From the NCBI GenBank assembly GCA_019746095.1, contig JAIESL010000007.1:1-64000 (forward strand): DNA of 64,000 nucleotides. The letters are read 5' to 3'. Below the pieces are notes generated by a model. It worked only from the letters and a program-made list of their open reading frames with translations. It was not told the DNA's origin and did not search any database. Positions 1 to 9,717 of this stretch are shown one piece after another (the stretch's first letter is position 1; each line of letters starts with the position of its first letter). Origin of the DNA: Caulobacteraceae bacterium (GTDB taxonomy: Bacteria; Pseudomonadota; Alphaproteobacteria; Caulobacterales; Caulobacteraceae). A program made the translations under genes and the position numbers.

Positions 1-381
1 GCGTCGGCCCAGCTGACGGAACGGGCCGGGATCAATCCGCGGCGTGTGGCTCTCTGGGGCTATTCGCGAGGGGCCGGGGTCGCGGTCAATGCCGCCACGA
101 CGCCTGACAGCGGGGTACGGTCGGCGATCCTCGTCGCCGGTGGTGGATCGATCGGGGAAAGCCCCGCCAGGACTGACCTGTCGGTCCTGCTGCTGCATGC
201 CCGGCGCGATGAGGCCGTGCCGGTGCGGGCGACCCTGGAACTGGCCGACGCCCTGCGCGCGGCCGGAGCCGAGGTCCAGGTGCAGGGCCTCGACTTCGAC
301 GGGCACCAGTATGACCTGCCGACCTGGTGCGCGGTCATGGGCCGGACGCGGTCCTTTCTGGAGACCCGGACCGACGACTGA
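1..381 (+). CDS. alpha/beta hydrolase (dienelactone hydrolase/prolyl oligopeptidase-like), 3' fragment cut by window edge
   Basis: Frame open from base 1 (ASAQLTERAGINPRRVALWGYSRGAG...); GYSRGA nucleophile elbow and C-terminal GHQYD-like His motif. Confidence 0.75.
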   Translation, partial: ASAQLTERAGINPRRVALWGYSRGAGVAVNAATTPDSGVRSAILVAGGGSIGESPARTDLSVLLLHARRDEAVPVRATLELADALRAAGAEVQVQGLDFDGHQYDLPTWCAVMGRTRSFLETRTDD

Positions 382-504
382 ACGAAACCATCCCGGTCCG
401 GGTTGAAGTGATCGCTGCCGAAGCGCACCTGTTCGCCCATGGTGCCGGATCGCGATCCTCACCAGACCACCGGGCCCTGCCGGTCGCCACCTTTATCGGA
501 ACGA

Positions 505-1671
505 ATGATGACGAAGCTGAAGAACAGTCAGGGCTTTTCGACCCGCGCCATCCATGCGGGCCAGCGGCCGGATCCGACGACGGGTGCGGTGATGACCCCG
601 ATCTACGCCACCTCGACCTATGCCCAGGAAAGCCCGGGCGTGAACAAGGGCTATGAATACGCCCGCGGGAAGAACCCGACGCGCGAGGCCTTCGAGGCCT
701 GTCTGGCGGATCTGGAGGGCGGGACCCACGGCTTCGGCTTCGCCTCCGGCATGGCGGCGACCTCGACGGCACTGGAACTGCTCGACGCCGGGTCGCACAT
801 CATCTCGGGGGACGATCTGTATGGCGGCAGCTGGCGGCTGTTCGAGCGGGTGCGGCGCCGGTCGATGGGGCTGGATTTCAGCTATGTCGACATGGCGGAC
901 ATGGCGGCCGTCGAGGCGGCGATCACGCCGAAGACGAAGCTGATCTGGGCCGAAACCCCCACCAATCCGCTGATGAAACTGGCCGACATCGCCGGCCTGT
1001 CGAGGATCGCCAGGGCCCATGGCCTGCTGCTGATCGTCGACAACACCTTCGCCACGCCCTGGAGCCAGCAGCCGCTGAAGCTGGGGGCCGATGTGGTGAT
1101 GCATTCGGCGACCAAATATCTGAACGGCCACTCCGACATCATCGGCGGCGCGCTGGTGACGGCGAACCCCGAACTGGCGAAGGAGATCAAGTTTCTGCAG
1201 AATTCGGTCGGCGGGGTGATGGGGCCGTTCGACGCCTTCCTCGCCAACCGGGGCCTGAAGACGCTGGGCCTGCGCATGAAGGCGCATAATGAGAACGCGC
1301 TTGCCGTGGCGCGCTGGCTGGAGGACCGGAAGGGGATCGCGAAGGTGATCTATCCCGGTCTGGTCAGCCATCCGCAGCATGCACTGGCGTCACGGCAGAT
1401 GAACGGACGCTACGGCGGCATGGTCACGGCCCTGATCGACGGCGATCTGGAGCGGACCAAACGGGTGCTGGAGCGGGTGCAGGTCTTCACCCTGGCGGAG
1501 TCGCTGGGCGGGGTCGAAAGCCTGGTCAATCACCCGGCCATCATGACCCACGCCTCGGTGCCGAAAGAGGTGCGCGAGGCCGGCGGGGTGACCGACAACC
1601 TGATCCGGCTGTCGGTGGGCGTGGAGGAGGTCGAGGACCTGATCGCGGACCTGGATCAGGCGCTGGGGTGA
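505..1671 (+). CDS. trans-sulfuration family PLP enzyme (cystathionine gamma-synthase/lyase-like)
   Basis: ORF 439-1671, likely start ATG 505; STRAIHAGQ, YARGKNPTR, PTNPLMKL and SATKYLNGHSD (PLP Lys) motifs. Confidence 0.9.
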   Translation: MMTKLKNSQGFSTRAIHAGQRPDPTTGAVMTPIYATSTYAQESPGVNKGYEYARGKNPTREAFEACLADLEGGTHGFGFASGMAATSTALELLDAGSHIISGDDLYGGSWRLFERVRRRSMGLDFSYVDMADMAAVEAAITPKTKLIWAETPTNPLMKLADIAGLSRIARAHGLLLIVDNTFATPWSQQPLKLGADVVMHSATKYLNGHSDIIGGALVTANPELAKEIKFLQNSVGGVMGPFDAFLANRGLKTLGLRMKAHNENALAVARWLEDRKGIAKVIYPGLVSHPQHALASRQMNGRYGGMVTALIDGDLERTKRVLERVQVFTLAESLGGVESLVNHPAIMTHASVPKEVREAGGVTDNLIRLSVGVEEVEDLIADLDQALG

Positions 1672-2187
1672 TCAGGGCGCGACGCGCCAACCGTCTTCCC
1701 GCCTCACCCAAAGAACCGTGTCTTCGGAGTCCGCACGACGAACTCCATCCACGGTGACGATGGCCCGAAAGGAGCCATCGGCCTCGGCGTGATACGTCGA
1801 ACAGTACTCGCCCGTCCCAATGCCTTCCCGAAAACCGGCGGCCAGTCTGGACCGAACTGATGACAGGTTGGCACCTTCAAGTTTTGCCCCGTCGACTTCA
1901 ACCGACTGGATATGGCCTTCCTGGAAGGCGTCAGTCGCGCACACAGCGCCGTCGCGGACGTAAACGTCGTCGCGGGCACGCATGACAACGAAAGGCTCCT
2001 CGTTGAGCATATTCTCCGCTTCGTTGATTATCCGGCCGTCGACCTCAAAGCGATACGAACCGATGGCCCGGCAGGTCTTGCGGGGGATATCGGGCGTGTA
2101 GCACTGAACTTGACCACCACGCGCGGGTGCTAGGGGGTCGGTGCTGGCGGCTGATAGTGCCAAGCCGATAAATGCAACGCTGATCAT
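1672..2187 (-). CDS. hypothetical secreted protein
   Basis: Complete ORF with N-terminal signal-like MISVAFIGLALSAAS; no family recognised. Confidence 0.5.
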   Translation of the reverse strand: MISVAFIGLALSAASTDPLAPARGGQVQCYTPDIPRKTCRAIGSYRFEVDGRIINEAENMLNEEPFVVMRARDDVYVRDGAVCATDAFQEGHIQSVEVDGAKLEGANLSSVRSRLAAGFREGIGTGEYCSTYHAEADGSFRAIVTVDGVRRADSEDTVLWVRREDGWRVAP

Positions 2188-2308
2188 GCAACCCCCTGGA
2201 GCCACTTGATCTCTAGCAGGTGAAGGCGGGCTGCGTCACCGCACTGGTAGGCGTCCCGGCGGCCTTCGAGTCCCGCAGAACGATCTGACGACCGGCCGAA
2301 AGCAGCCA

Positions 2309-4246
2309 TCAGTCCACGCTCAGCAGGGTCTCGCGCCAGAACAGCAGACTGGCCCAGAACTGGTAGTCCTGGTTCACTTTTTTCGCGAAGCCGTGCCCCT
2401 CGTCCTGACCGAGAAGGTGCCAGGCGGTGCGGCCGTTGGCGCGGACGGCGGCGATCATCTGGTCGGCCTCAGACGCCGGGACGCGCGGGTCGTTGCCGCC
2501 GGTGACCACCATCAGCGGGATGTTGATCTCGTTGACCCGGGTCATGGGGGAGATCTCGAGCAGGCGGGCGCGCTGGCCCGGGTCGCGCTCGTCGCCGTAT
2601 TCGACCCGGCGCAGATCGCGCCGATAAGCCTCGGTGTTCTCGAGGAAGGTCACGAAGTTGGAGATGGCGACCACGCAGTTCGCGCCGCGCAGGCGGTCGC
2701 CGTAGTGGATGGCTCCAGCATAGCACATGTACCCGCCATAAGAGCCGCCGGTGACGGCGACGCGCTCCGCATCGATGGCCGGATCGGCACCCAGTCGGTC
2801 AAGGTAGGCACCGATATCCCGCACCGAATTCTCGCGCAGGTAGGGTCCGTTATCCAGGCTGACGAACCGCTTGCCGTAGCCGGTGGAGCCGCGGACGTTG
2901 GGGAAGAAGATGGCCACCCCGAGCTCATTGATCAGGTAGTTGTTGCGGCCCATGAAGCCGGGGCGGCTCTGGCCTTCAGGTCCGCCGTGGATGTTGACGA
3001 TCAGCGGACGGGGCCCCGGGAAGCGGGCTGCGTCGGGGCGGTAGAGAAAGCCGGAGACGAGCTCTCCGTCGAAGCTGGCGACCTCGATCAGTTCAGGCTC
3101 GACATTGCGCGTGACATCCAGCCCGCCGGTCTCGCTGCGGGTCCAACGGGTGACCGCAAGGGAGGTGGGGTCTATGGAGAAGGCGTCGGAGGCGCTGCGG
3201 GCCGAGGAGTAGGTCAGACCGATATCGCCCCATGGCGCGATGTCGAGGCTGCCGGCGATGCCCGCGGGCAGGCTGTCGACCCTGCGAACCTGACCAGACG
3301 CGGGGTCGAGCAGGCGCAGACGGGTGCTGCCGGCCTCGTTGATCGTGTAGGCGATGAAGGAACCGTCCTCGGCGATGTCGAAGTCCTCGACGTCCCAGCG
3401 CGGCTCCGTCGAGACGGGCGTGAAGGCGCCGGTGGCGAGGTTGATCCGGCCCAGCCGCTGGAAGTCGCTGTCCTGGTCCGAGGTGACCCAAAGCGTCCCG
3501 TCAGCGGCGAACTGGGCACCACCATAGGCAATCGGCAGGCTGTGATCGCCGATCGGGGTCATGCGACCGCTCGCTAGGTCGAGGGCATGCAGGTTCGACT
3601 TGGTGACCTGGATCCCCTGAACGACAAGGGCGGTGCGACCGTCCGGCGAGAAATCCGCGATGCTCCAGCCGCCGCCGCTGACCTCGGCCACCATGCGGGC
3701 GGTCGAGGGGTCACGCGGGTCCATCACATAGAGGTCGCTGTCCCGGCCGTTGCGCCGGGTAGAGGCGTAGCCGATCAGGCGTCCGTCCTGACTCCAGGCC
3801 CCGAAACTGTTGCGGCTGCGCGCTCCGTCCGTCAGCAGAGTCAGGCGGCCCTCGGCCAGCGTGTATAACTGGAAGAACTCATCGCCCCCCCTGTCCTTGC
3901 TGACGACCAGCACGTCACCGGCGGGGGACCAACGGCCGCCGACGGGTTCCACCTCGAAGCTGAGCTGTTCGCGAGCGCCCATCGGCATGGCGACGCGATG
4001 GATCTGGGCCGTATTGCCGAAGCGGGTCGAAATCAGCATCGACCGGTCAGCCGCATTCCAGCCCGCGAAGCCGGCGGTACGGAATTCCATATACGGTCGC
4101 GTCTCGGCCGCCAGTGCCGCCGGAATGGCCGGGACGCCGTCGGCGACCAGGGCTGCGGGCTTTTCGACGACACCGGAGGCCTGGGCCAAAGCGGATGTCG
4201 GCACCAGGGTGCAGGCGAGGACAATGGCGAGCGACCGGATGCGCAT
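2309..4246 (-). CDS. S9 family prolyl oligopeptidase-type peptidase
   Basis: Signal peptide, beta-propeller-like N-terminus, GGSYGGYM catalytic Ser motif, GHGFAKK His motif. Confidence 0.92.
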   Translation of the reverse strand: MRIRSLAIVLACTLVPTSALAQASGVVEKPAALVADGVPAIPAALAAETRPYMEFRTAGFAGWNAADRSMLISTRFGNTAQIHRVAMPMGAREQLSFEVEPVGGRWSPAGDVLVVSKDRGGDEFFQLYTLAEGRLTLLTDGARSRNSFGAWSQDGRLIGYASTRRNGRDSDLYVMDPRDPSTARMVAEVSGGGWSIADFSPDGRTALVVQGIQVTKSNLHALDLASGRMTPIGDHSLPIAYGGAQFAADGTLWVTSDQDSDFQRLGRINLATGAFTPVSTEPRWDVEDFDIAEDGSFIAYTINEAGSTRLRLLDPASGQVRRVDSLPAGIAGSLDIAPWGDIGLTYSSARSASDAFSIDPTSLAVTRWTRSETGGLDVTRNVEPELIEVASFDGELVSGFLYRPDAARFPGPRPLIVNIHGGPEGQSRPGFMGRNNYLINELGVAIFFPNVRGSTGYGKRFVSLDNGPYLRENSVRDIGAYLDRLGADPAIDAERVAVTGGSYGGYMCYAGAIHYGDRLRGANCVVAISNFVTFLENTEAYRRDLRRVEYGDERDPGQRARLLEISPMTRVNEINIPLMVVTGGNDPRVPASEADQMIAAVRANGRTAWHLLGQDEGHGFAKKVNQDYQFWASLLFWRETLLSVD

Positions 4247-4352
4247 GCAACCCCCTGTTCAGGCGGACCCGATCCGCCGATGCGGGAGGTTGTCAGCGAA
4301 AGGGGCTTGAGTCCAATCGAGGGGGCAGGAGCCGCCGCTCGCGGAGAAGGGT

Positions 4353-4619
4353 CTAGGCGGCCTTGGAGTCCGGCAGGGCGGTCTGGTGACCGGTCGCGGG
4401 GACGACCTTCTTCTTGGCCGGGGCGCGGGGCTTCTTGACCGTGACGGTGGTCTTGTCGGCGGCGCGGCGGGCCACTTCGGCGTCGATCAGGGGCACCAGT
4501 TCGGCAGCGGTGGCCATCTTGGTGGGAGAGCCGCTCTCGGACAGCCGGACCGCATTGAGGCGCAGGGCCTTCAGATCGGGGTCGGTCATGGTGGGGAGCT
4601 TGTCGGCCAGCGGGGTCAT
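4353..4619 (-). CDS. conserved small basic hypothetical protein
   Basis: 88-aa ORF with Lys/Ala/Pro-rich C-terminus; intergenic position downstream of csp. Confidence 0.55.
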   Translation of the reverse strand: MTPLADKLPTMTDPDLKALRLNAVRLSESGSPTKMATAAELVPLIDAEVARRAADKTTVTVKKPRAPAKKKVVPATGHQTALPDSKAA

Positions 4620-4647
4620 CGGCTTCTCCGGAAGTTGAAAAACAGTC

Positions 4648-4675
4648 GGGCCGGCCCCTGTTCGGCGGCCGGCCC
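4648..4675 (-). terminator. rho-independent terminator of csp gene
   Basis: GGGCCGGC...GCCGGCCC stem; U-rich GACTGTTTTTC follows on the minus strand. Confidence 0.6.
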
Positions 4676-4719
4676 TTCCGTCAGCCGGGGCTGAGCCCGG
4701 CAGGGTCGTGTGTCGGAAA

Positions 4720-4932
4720 CTATTCGGCGGCCTTGAGGCGACCGGCCGATTCCTTGCCCGAACGCGAGTCGCGCTCGACTTCGTAGGAAATCTTCTGGTT
4801 TTCGTTCAGCGTGCCCAGATCGGACGTTTCAACGGCCGAGGCGTGGACGAACACGTCCTTGCCGCCGTCATCGGGGGCGATGAAGCCGTAACCCTTGGTG
4901 GAGTTGTACCATTTCACAGTGCCGGTAGCCAT
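4720..4932 (-). CDS. cold-shock protein (CspA family)
   Basis: [42 protein letters not shown]. Confidence 0.97.
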   Translation of the reverse strand: MATGTVKWYNSTKGYGFIAPDDGGKDVFVHASAVETSDLGTLNENQKISYEVERDSRSGKESAGRLKAAE

Positions 4933-5113
4933 TTTGAGACCTCCGTTAGGCGTTGACCGCCGGAAGAGGTTCCGGGTCGGCCTGTCGGGTCTGAATGGGA
5001 TCGGCTTTGGACCTCGGTGCGCGATGCAAAGGGGCAGCAGCGTTTCGCAGAGAGATCGACGTAGCCTCAGGTGGGCGCTTTCCGGACCAATAGCAAGCGG
5101 CGCGGTGCAGATA

Positions 5114-5150
5114 GCAAAACGGCGGCGAAGGCCTTAGCCCCCGCCGCCGT
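5114..5150 (-). terminator. rho-independent terminator downstream of second csp
   Basis: ACGGCGGCG (5119-5127)/CGCCGCCGT (5142-5150) stem followed by TTTT on the minus strand. Confidence 0.55.
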
Positions 5151-5182
5151 CGAAATCATGCACCCGGGAAGGGTGCGTGAAC

Positions 5183-5395
5183 TCAGCCTTCGGTCTTCAG
5201 CTGACCAGCCGATTCCTTGCCCGAACGCTTGTCGCGCTCGATTTCGTAGGAAACCTTCTGGTTTTCATCCAGGCCGCGCAGGCCCGCTTGTTCGACGGCC
5301 GAGATGTGGACGAAAACGTCCTTGCCGCCGTCGTCAGGCTGGATGAAGCCGTAGCCCTTGGTGGAGTTGAACCATTTCACAGTGCCGGTAGCCAT
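5183..5395 (-). CDS. cold-shock protein (CspA family), tandem paralog
   Basis: [43 protein letters not shown]. Confidence 0.97.
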   Translation of the reverse strand: MATGTVKWFNSTKGYGFIQPDDGGKDVFVHISAVEQAGLRGLDENQKVSYEIERDKRSGKESAGQLKTEG

Positions 5396-5566
5396 TTTCA
5401 GGACCTCCGCTAGCAGTTGACCACAGGGAAAAGCCCCTGCGGTCTGTCGGGTCTGAAAGGAGCGGCTAGACCTCAGTGCGAAAGCAGAGGGTGGCGTTTC
5501 GCAGAGAGCTCGACAAAAGGCTTCTGGACCGGCGGCGTCCCAAAATCAAGCTGGAGCCCGGTGCGA

Positions 5567-5779
5567 CTAATCGGCCGCCTGGCCCTCGGGGGCGGCCACA
5601 TGGTGTTCCTGGCAGAGCTTGCGCAGGGCCGCCGTCAGGGTCGGGCCGTAGAGGGAATCCTGGATCCTCTCGAAACCCTCGGCCTGGAGCGCCTGTTTGA
5701 TGTCGCCGACGGTGCGGCAGCCGCCGCCACGCGCCAGCTCATAGGCGCGTTCGAGGGTCGTGGGACGGTGACTGCTCAT
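5567..5779 (-). CDS. conserved hypothetical protein (70 aa)
   Basis: Compact ORF MSSHRPTTLERAYELARGGGCRTVGDIKQALQAEGF... Confidence 0.6.
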   Translation of the reverse strand: MSSHRPTTLERAYELARGGGCRTVGDIKQALQAEGFERIQDSLYGPTLTAALRKLCQEHHVAAPEGQAAD

Positions 5780-5830
5780 CTGACACAGATAGGAAGCCTG
5801 GCGGGAATAGCGAGGCCCGGGCGGCGGGCA

Positions 5831-6538
5831 TCAGAAGGCGAAGCTGATCCCGGCCATGAGCGTGTCGGCAAATTGCTCGCCCGGCACATCGGCGTCGGTG
5901 GCGAAACAGCGCAACTCACCCTCAAGGGTATCGGTCAGCGCATAGGTCAGCCCGGCGTTCCAGGCGGTGTAGTCCCGGCCGTTGTCCTGTTCGCGGTGAC
6001 CGATGGCGGCTGTGCCCTGCAGGCGGGGGGTGAATTCCCAGCCGGCGCGAGCCTCAACCCAGCTCCAGGCCCTGGTGCCGCCCATGCCGTCGGGCGAATA
6101 CTGCAGACGAAGCCGGCCGCTGGCCGGGCCAATCGACCGCGCCACATCGGCGGTGAGTTCCCAGGCTGTGTCGTCGAAGCCCGGGGCCGCATCGATCTGA
6201 AACTTGCGGGTGATGTTCAGGTTCAGGTCGAACCCGGCGACCTCGGGCCGGAGGCCGGAGCCGATCTCGACTTCCAGCTCGGAACCACTGGGGTTGCGGA
6301 TCGTCTGGAAGCCGGACGTTGCGTAGAACAGCCCCGAAGCATTCTCCCATTCGGCCTCGCCCCAGACAAAGGCTTCACCGTCGGATTTCGAAATCCCCTT
6401 GGACCGGTTGTCCGTGGCGCTGCCGACCTCGAACGACCAACGGCCGGACGTGGCCGGGGCCTCCTGGGCCGCGATTGATGTTGAACCGGCCACCCAGACG
6501 GTTGCGAGGGCCGCGGCTGTGGTCAGTGTGCGGCGCAT
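5831..6538 (-). CDS. putative outer-membrane/porin-like protein (TorF/gcw_chp-like)
   Basis: Signal peptide; WSFEVGSATDNRSKGISKSDGEAFVWGEAEW..., beta-rich, terminal Phe (GISFAF). Confidence 0.65.
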   Translation of the reverse strand: MRRTLTTAAALATVWVAGSTSIAAQEAPATSGRWSFEVGSATDNRSKGISKSDGEAFVWGEAEWENASGLFYATSGFQTIRNPSGSELEVEIGSGLRPEVAGFDLNLNITRKFQIDAAPGFDDTAWELTADVARSIGPASGRLRLQYSPDGMGGTRAWSWVEARAGWEFTPRLQGTAAIGHREQDNGRDYTAWNAGLTYALTDTLEGELRCFATDADVPGEQFADTLMAGISFAF

Positions 6539-6571
6539 GACTTCAATCGCTTCGTTGGAACGAAGCGGGGT

Positions 6572-7498
6572 CTAGAGCCGCTTCTTGTCGAATTTGTTAC
6601 AGGCCTGTGTAAATTCGTCCGCAAGCCGATGAATGAGCTGCGCCGTGGGCAGGACGTCGCGGACCCCGGCCGAGCCCTGGCCGGCGGACCAGACCGTCTT
6701 CCAGGCCTTGGCCTCGTCGGCCATGTCGAGCTTGTGCTCGGGCAGGGATTTCGGGTCGATGCCGTTGGCGACCAGCGAAGGGGTCAGGAAATTGGCCGGA
6801 ATGCCCGAGACGGCAGGCGTGTAGGTGATGTCGGAGGCTCCGGCCTCGACGATCATCTGCTTGTACTCGGACTGGGCCATGGATTCCGTCGTCGAGATGA
6901 AGCGGGTGCCCATATAGGCGAAGTCGGCCCCCATCATGATCGCTGCCGCCACGTCGCCGCCGGTCGAGAGGCAGCCGGACAGGATGATGGTGCCGTCGTA
7001 GAAGGAGCGGACCTCCTCGACGAGGGCGAAGGGGTTGACCACCCCGGCGTGGCCACCCGCGCCGTTGGCCACCAGGATCAGGCCGTCGACGCCCGCCTCG
7101 GCCGCCTTGCGGGCATGGCGGACATTGGCGATGTCGTGAAAGACCACCCCGCCATAGCCGTGCACCGCCTCGACCACATCGCGGACGGCACCGAGCGAGG
7201 TGATGATCAGCGGCACCTTCTCCTCGACCGAGACCATCATGTCGGCCATCAGGCGCGGATTGGTCGGATGGACGATGTGGTTGACGCCGAAGGCGGCCGC
7301 GTCCGGGTTCAGGCGCGACTTGATGTCGTGCAGCCATTCCCGATAGCCCTCGGTGGTGCGCTGGTTCAGCGAGGGGAAGGTGCCGATGACGCCGGCATTG
7401 CAGGTCTCGACCACCAGATCCGGGCCGGAGACCAGGAACATGGGTGCCGCGATGACGGGCAGCTTCAGACCGTGTTGCAGAGATGTCGGAATGGCCAT
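6572..7498 (-). CDS. NAD(P)H-dependent flavin oxidoreductase / nitronate monooxygenase family
   Basis: LPVIAAPMFLVSGPDLV, DGLILVANGAGGHAG, GADFAYMGTRFISTTES motifs. Confidence 0.92.
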   Translation of the reverse strand: MAIPTSLQHGLKLPVIAAPMFLVSGPDLVVETCNAGVIGTFPSLNQRTTEGYREWLHDIKSRLNPDAAAFGVNHIVHPTNPRLMADMMVSVEEKVPLIITSLGAVRDVVEAVHGYGGVVFHDIANVRHARKAAEAGVDGLILVANGAGGHAGVVNPFALVEEVRSFYDGTIILSGCLSTGGDVAAAIMMGADFAYMGTRFISTTESMAQSEYKQMIVEAGASDITYTPAVSGIPANFLTPSLVANGIDPKSLPEHKLDMADEAKAWKTVWSAGQGSAGVRDVLPTAQLIHRLADEFTQACNKFDKKRL

Positions 7499-7570
7499 GG
7501 CGAGTCCCCGGGTTGTCTTTCGCTACGGATAGCGGGGTGACGACGGGGAAGGCAACTGGAAGAGAGTGAT

Positions 7571-7686
7571 GGGTGGTTGGTGATTGGTGGCTGGCCGCCG
7601 CCTGTGCGGGGGCGCGGTCCGCGCCGCCCTTCCGCTGGCAGGGCGCGGGCGATCACCAATCACCAATCACCAATCACCAACCACCC
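7571..7686. repeat. 116-bp inverted-repeat element with tandem ATCACCA heptamers in the right arm
   Basis: Perfect 19-bp arms GGGTGGTTGGTGATTGGTG (7571-7589) / CACCAATCACCAACCACCC (7668-7686); four perfect ATCACCA units at 7652-7679. Confidence 0.85.
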
Positions 7687-7723
7687 GGATGACGCCGACG
7701 GGCGAACCCGCTACATCGCCCCC

Positions 7724-8185
7724 ATGACCACTGACACCTCAGGCCTGCACCAGCTCGGCCAGCACACCGTCCAGCCCAGCAGCCCGGAAACGGCCGAGCT
7801 GGAGCGGGTGCCCAACCCCCATCCGGGGACCCTGTACCTCGCCCGGTTCACGGCCCCGGAATTCACCAGCCTGTGCCCGGTGACGGCCCAGCCGGACTTC
7901 GCCCATATCGTCATCGACTATGCGCCGGGCGACTGGCTGGTCGAGTCCAAGAGCCTGAAGCTCTATCTGACCGCCTTCCGCAATCACGGTGCCTTCCACG
8001 AGGACTGCACCGTCGCCATCGGCAAGAAGATCGTCGACCTGCTGCAGCCGAAATGGCTGCGCATCGGTGGCTACTGGTATCCCCGCGGCGGCATCCCGAT
8101 CGACGTCTTCTGGCAGACCGGCGCGCCGCCCGAGGGGTTGTGGCTGCCGGACCAGGGCGTGCCGACCTATCGCGGGCGGGGGTGA
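7724..8185 (+). CDS. queF: NADPH-dependent 7-cyano-7-deazaguanine reductase QueF
   Basis: [51 protein letters not shown]. Confidence 0.96.
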   Translation: MTTDTSGLHQLGQHTVQPSSPETAELERVPNPHPGTLYLARFTAPEFTSLCPVTAQPDFAHIVIDYAPGDWLVESKSLKLYLTAFRNHGAFHEDCTVAIGKKIVDLLQPKWLRIGGYWYPRGGIPIDVFWQTGAPPEGLWLPDQGVPTYRGRG

Positions 8186-8269
8186 GGTGACCTGCCGTGT
8201 CTATCCGCCCCGGGATCGCACGGTCAGCCGCATGCAAGCTTCGACGGAATACGACAGGCCCGGCACATC

Positions 8270-8758
8270 ATGAACCAGCCCACCCTGCCTGAAGGGCAAC
8301 AGACCCTGCCGCTTGCCGCCCGGGCACTGGGGCTTGCCGGCCTGATACCGCAGGGGCTGGTCGTGGCCGCGCTGGTGACGGGTGGGGCTGACATCTGGTT
8401 TGTGGCTCTGAGCGTCGGCTATGCCTATGCCGCGTTGATCTTCAGCTTCCTCGGCGGGCTGTGGTGGGGGCTGGCTGCGATGGGCGGTGCGCGAACCCCG
8501 ACCTGGGCCTGGGTCGCGGCTGTGGTGCCGTCCCTTTTGGCTTTGGCCAGCGCCTGGCCATGGGCCACCGGCGGGACCTGGCCCGGCCCCTCCCTGATCT
8601 TTCTGGGCTTCGCCATCGGGGCCAGCCTGCTCGTGGACCTGCGGCTCAAGGCGGCGGGCGTGACGCCTGGCGGGTGGCTGGCGCTGCGCGTGCCCCTGTC
8701 CCTCGGGCTCGGCGGCCTCACCATGGCCGCGGGCCTCATCTCGCTTCTCAGGTCATGA
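8270..8758 (+). CDS. DUF3429-like integral membrane protein
   Basis: Multiple TM helices; SVGYAYAALIFSFLGGLWWGLA motif. Confidence 0.7.
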   Translation: MNQPTLPEGQQTLPLAARALGLAGLIPQGLVVAALVTGGADIWFVALSVGYAYAALIFSFLGGLWWGLAAMGGARTPTWAWVAAVVPSLLALASAWPWATGGTWPGPSLIFLGFAIGASLLVDLRLKAAGVTPGGWLALRVPLSLGLGGLTMAAGLISLLRS

Positions 8759-8835
8759 AAACAGTCCGGCCGGGCCCAGGCACGGCGCCGGAAATCTTCG
8801 ATGCCCTCGCGGCTCGGGATCGATAGCCTCACCCT

Positions 8836-9717
8836 GTGAACGAATCCCCGCGCCTCCCGCTCGAAACCCGGGGCCGTCAGTGGCTGCTGCGGCTCCAGAC
8901 CGTTGCCGACCGGCGCGCCTGGTCCCGCTCCGGCTTCGAATTCCTCATGTTCGGGATCAAACAGGCCTGGGCCTGTCTGTTCGGCGGGGCGATGCTGGCC
9001 CTGTTGCTGGCGACCCATCTGTGGTGGCCGGATGAGGCCCCGGTCAGCCGCTACGACTTTCTGGTGATCGCGGCTGTCGGCATCCAGGCGGCGATGCTGG
9101 CGCTGAAGCTGGAGAGCTGGGAGGAGGCGAGGGTGATCTTCGTCTTCCATGTGGTCGGGACCCTCATGGAGCTGTTCAAGACCCAGGCGGGGTCGTGGAT
9201 CTATCCCGAGGACAGCGTCCTTCGGATCGGCATGGTGCCGCTGTTTTCGGGCTTCATGTATGCGGCGGTTGGCAGTTACATCGCCCGGATCCAGCGCATC
9301 TTCGACATCAGGTTCCGCCACTATCCGCCGCTCTGGACGACCTGGGCGCTGGCGGCGGCGATCTACGTCAACTTCTTTGCCCACCACTGGCTGCCGGATA
9401 TCCGCCTGGGCCTGTTCGTGCTGACGGTCGTGTTGTTCGGGCGCGGCTGGTTCTATTTCACCCCGGACCGGGTGCGGCGGCGGATGCCCTTCCTGCTGGG
9501 CTTTTTCCTCGTGGCCGTCTTCATCTGGCTGGCCGAGAATCTCGGGACCTGGGCCCGGGCCTGGGCCTATCCGGGGCAGGAGGACGGCTGGGAGATGGTG
9601 TCGCTGGCCAAGCTCGGCAGCTGGTTCCTGCTGATGATGATCAGCGTGGTACTGGTGTCGCTGGTGCACCGGCCGGAGGAAGAGCCGGCCGGGGCAGCCG
9701 GGGGAGGGGATCGATGA
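8836..9717 (+). CDS. DUF817-like integral membrane protein
   Basis: GTG start; IYPEDSVLRIGMVPLFSGFMYAAVGSYIARIQRIFDIRF. Confidence 0.75.
   Translation: MNESPRLPLETRGRQWLLRLQTVADRRAWSRSGFEFLMFGIKQAWACLFGGAMLALLLATHLWWPDEAPVSRYDFLVIAAVGIQAAMLALKLESWEEARVIFVFHVVGTLMELFKTQAGSWIYPEDSVLRIGMVPLFSGFMYAAVGSYIARIQRIFDIRFRHYPPLWTTWALAAAIYVNFFAHHWLPDIRLGLFVLTVVLFGRGWFYFTPDRVRRRMPFLLGFFLVAVFIWLAENLGTWARAWAYPGQEDGWEMVSLAKLGSWFLLMMISVVLVSLVHRPEEEPAGAAGGGDR

Noticed and set aside
382-504. Possible SAM riboswitch upstream of the trans-sulfuration PLP gene
   Set aside because: No recognisable SAM-II/SAM-V conserved core could be read in the 124-bp leader
7652-7686. Possible CRISPR-like short tandem repeats
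   Set aside because: 7-bp units without spacers; part of an inverted-repeat element, not a CRISPR array
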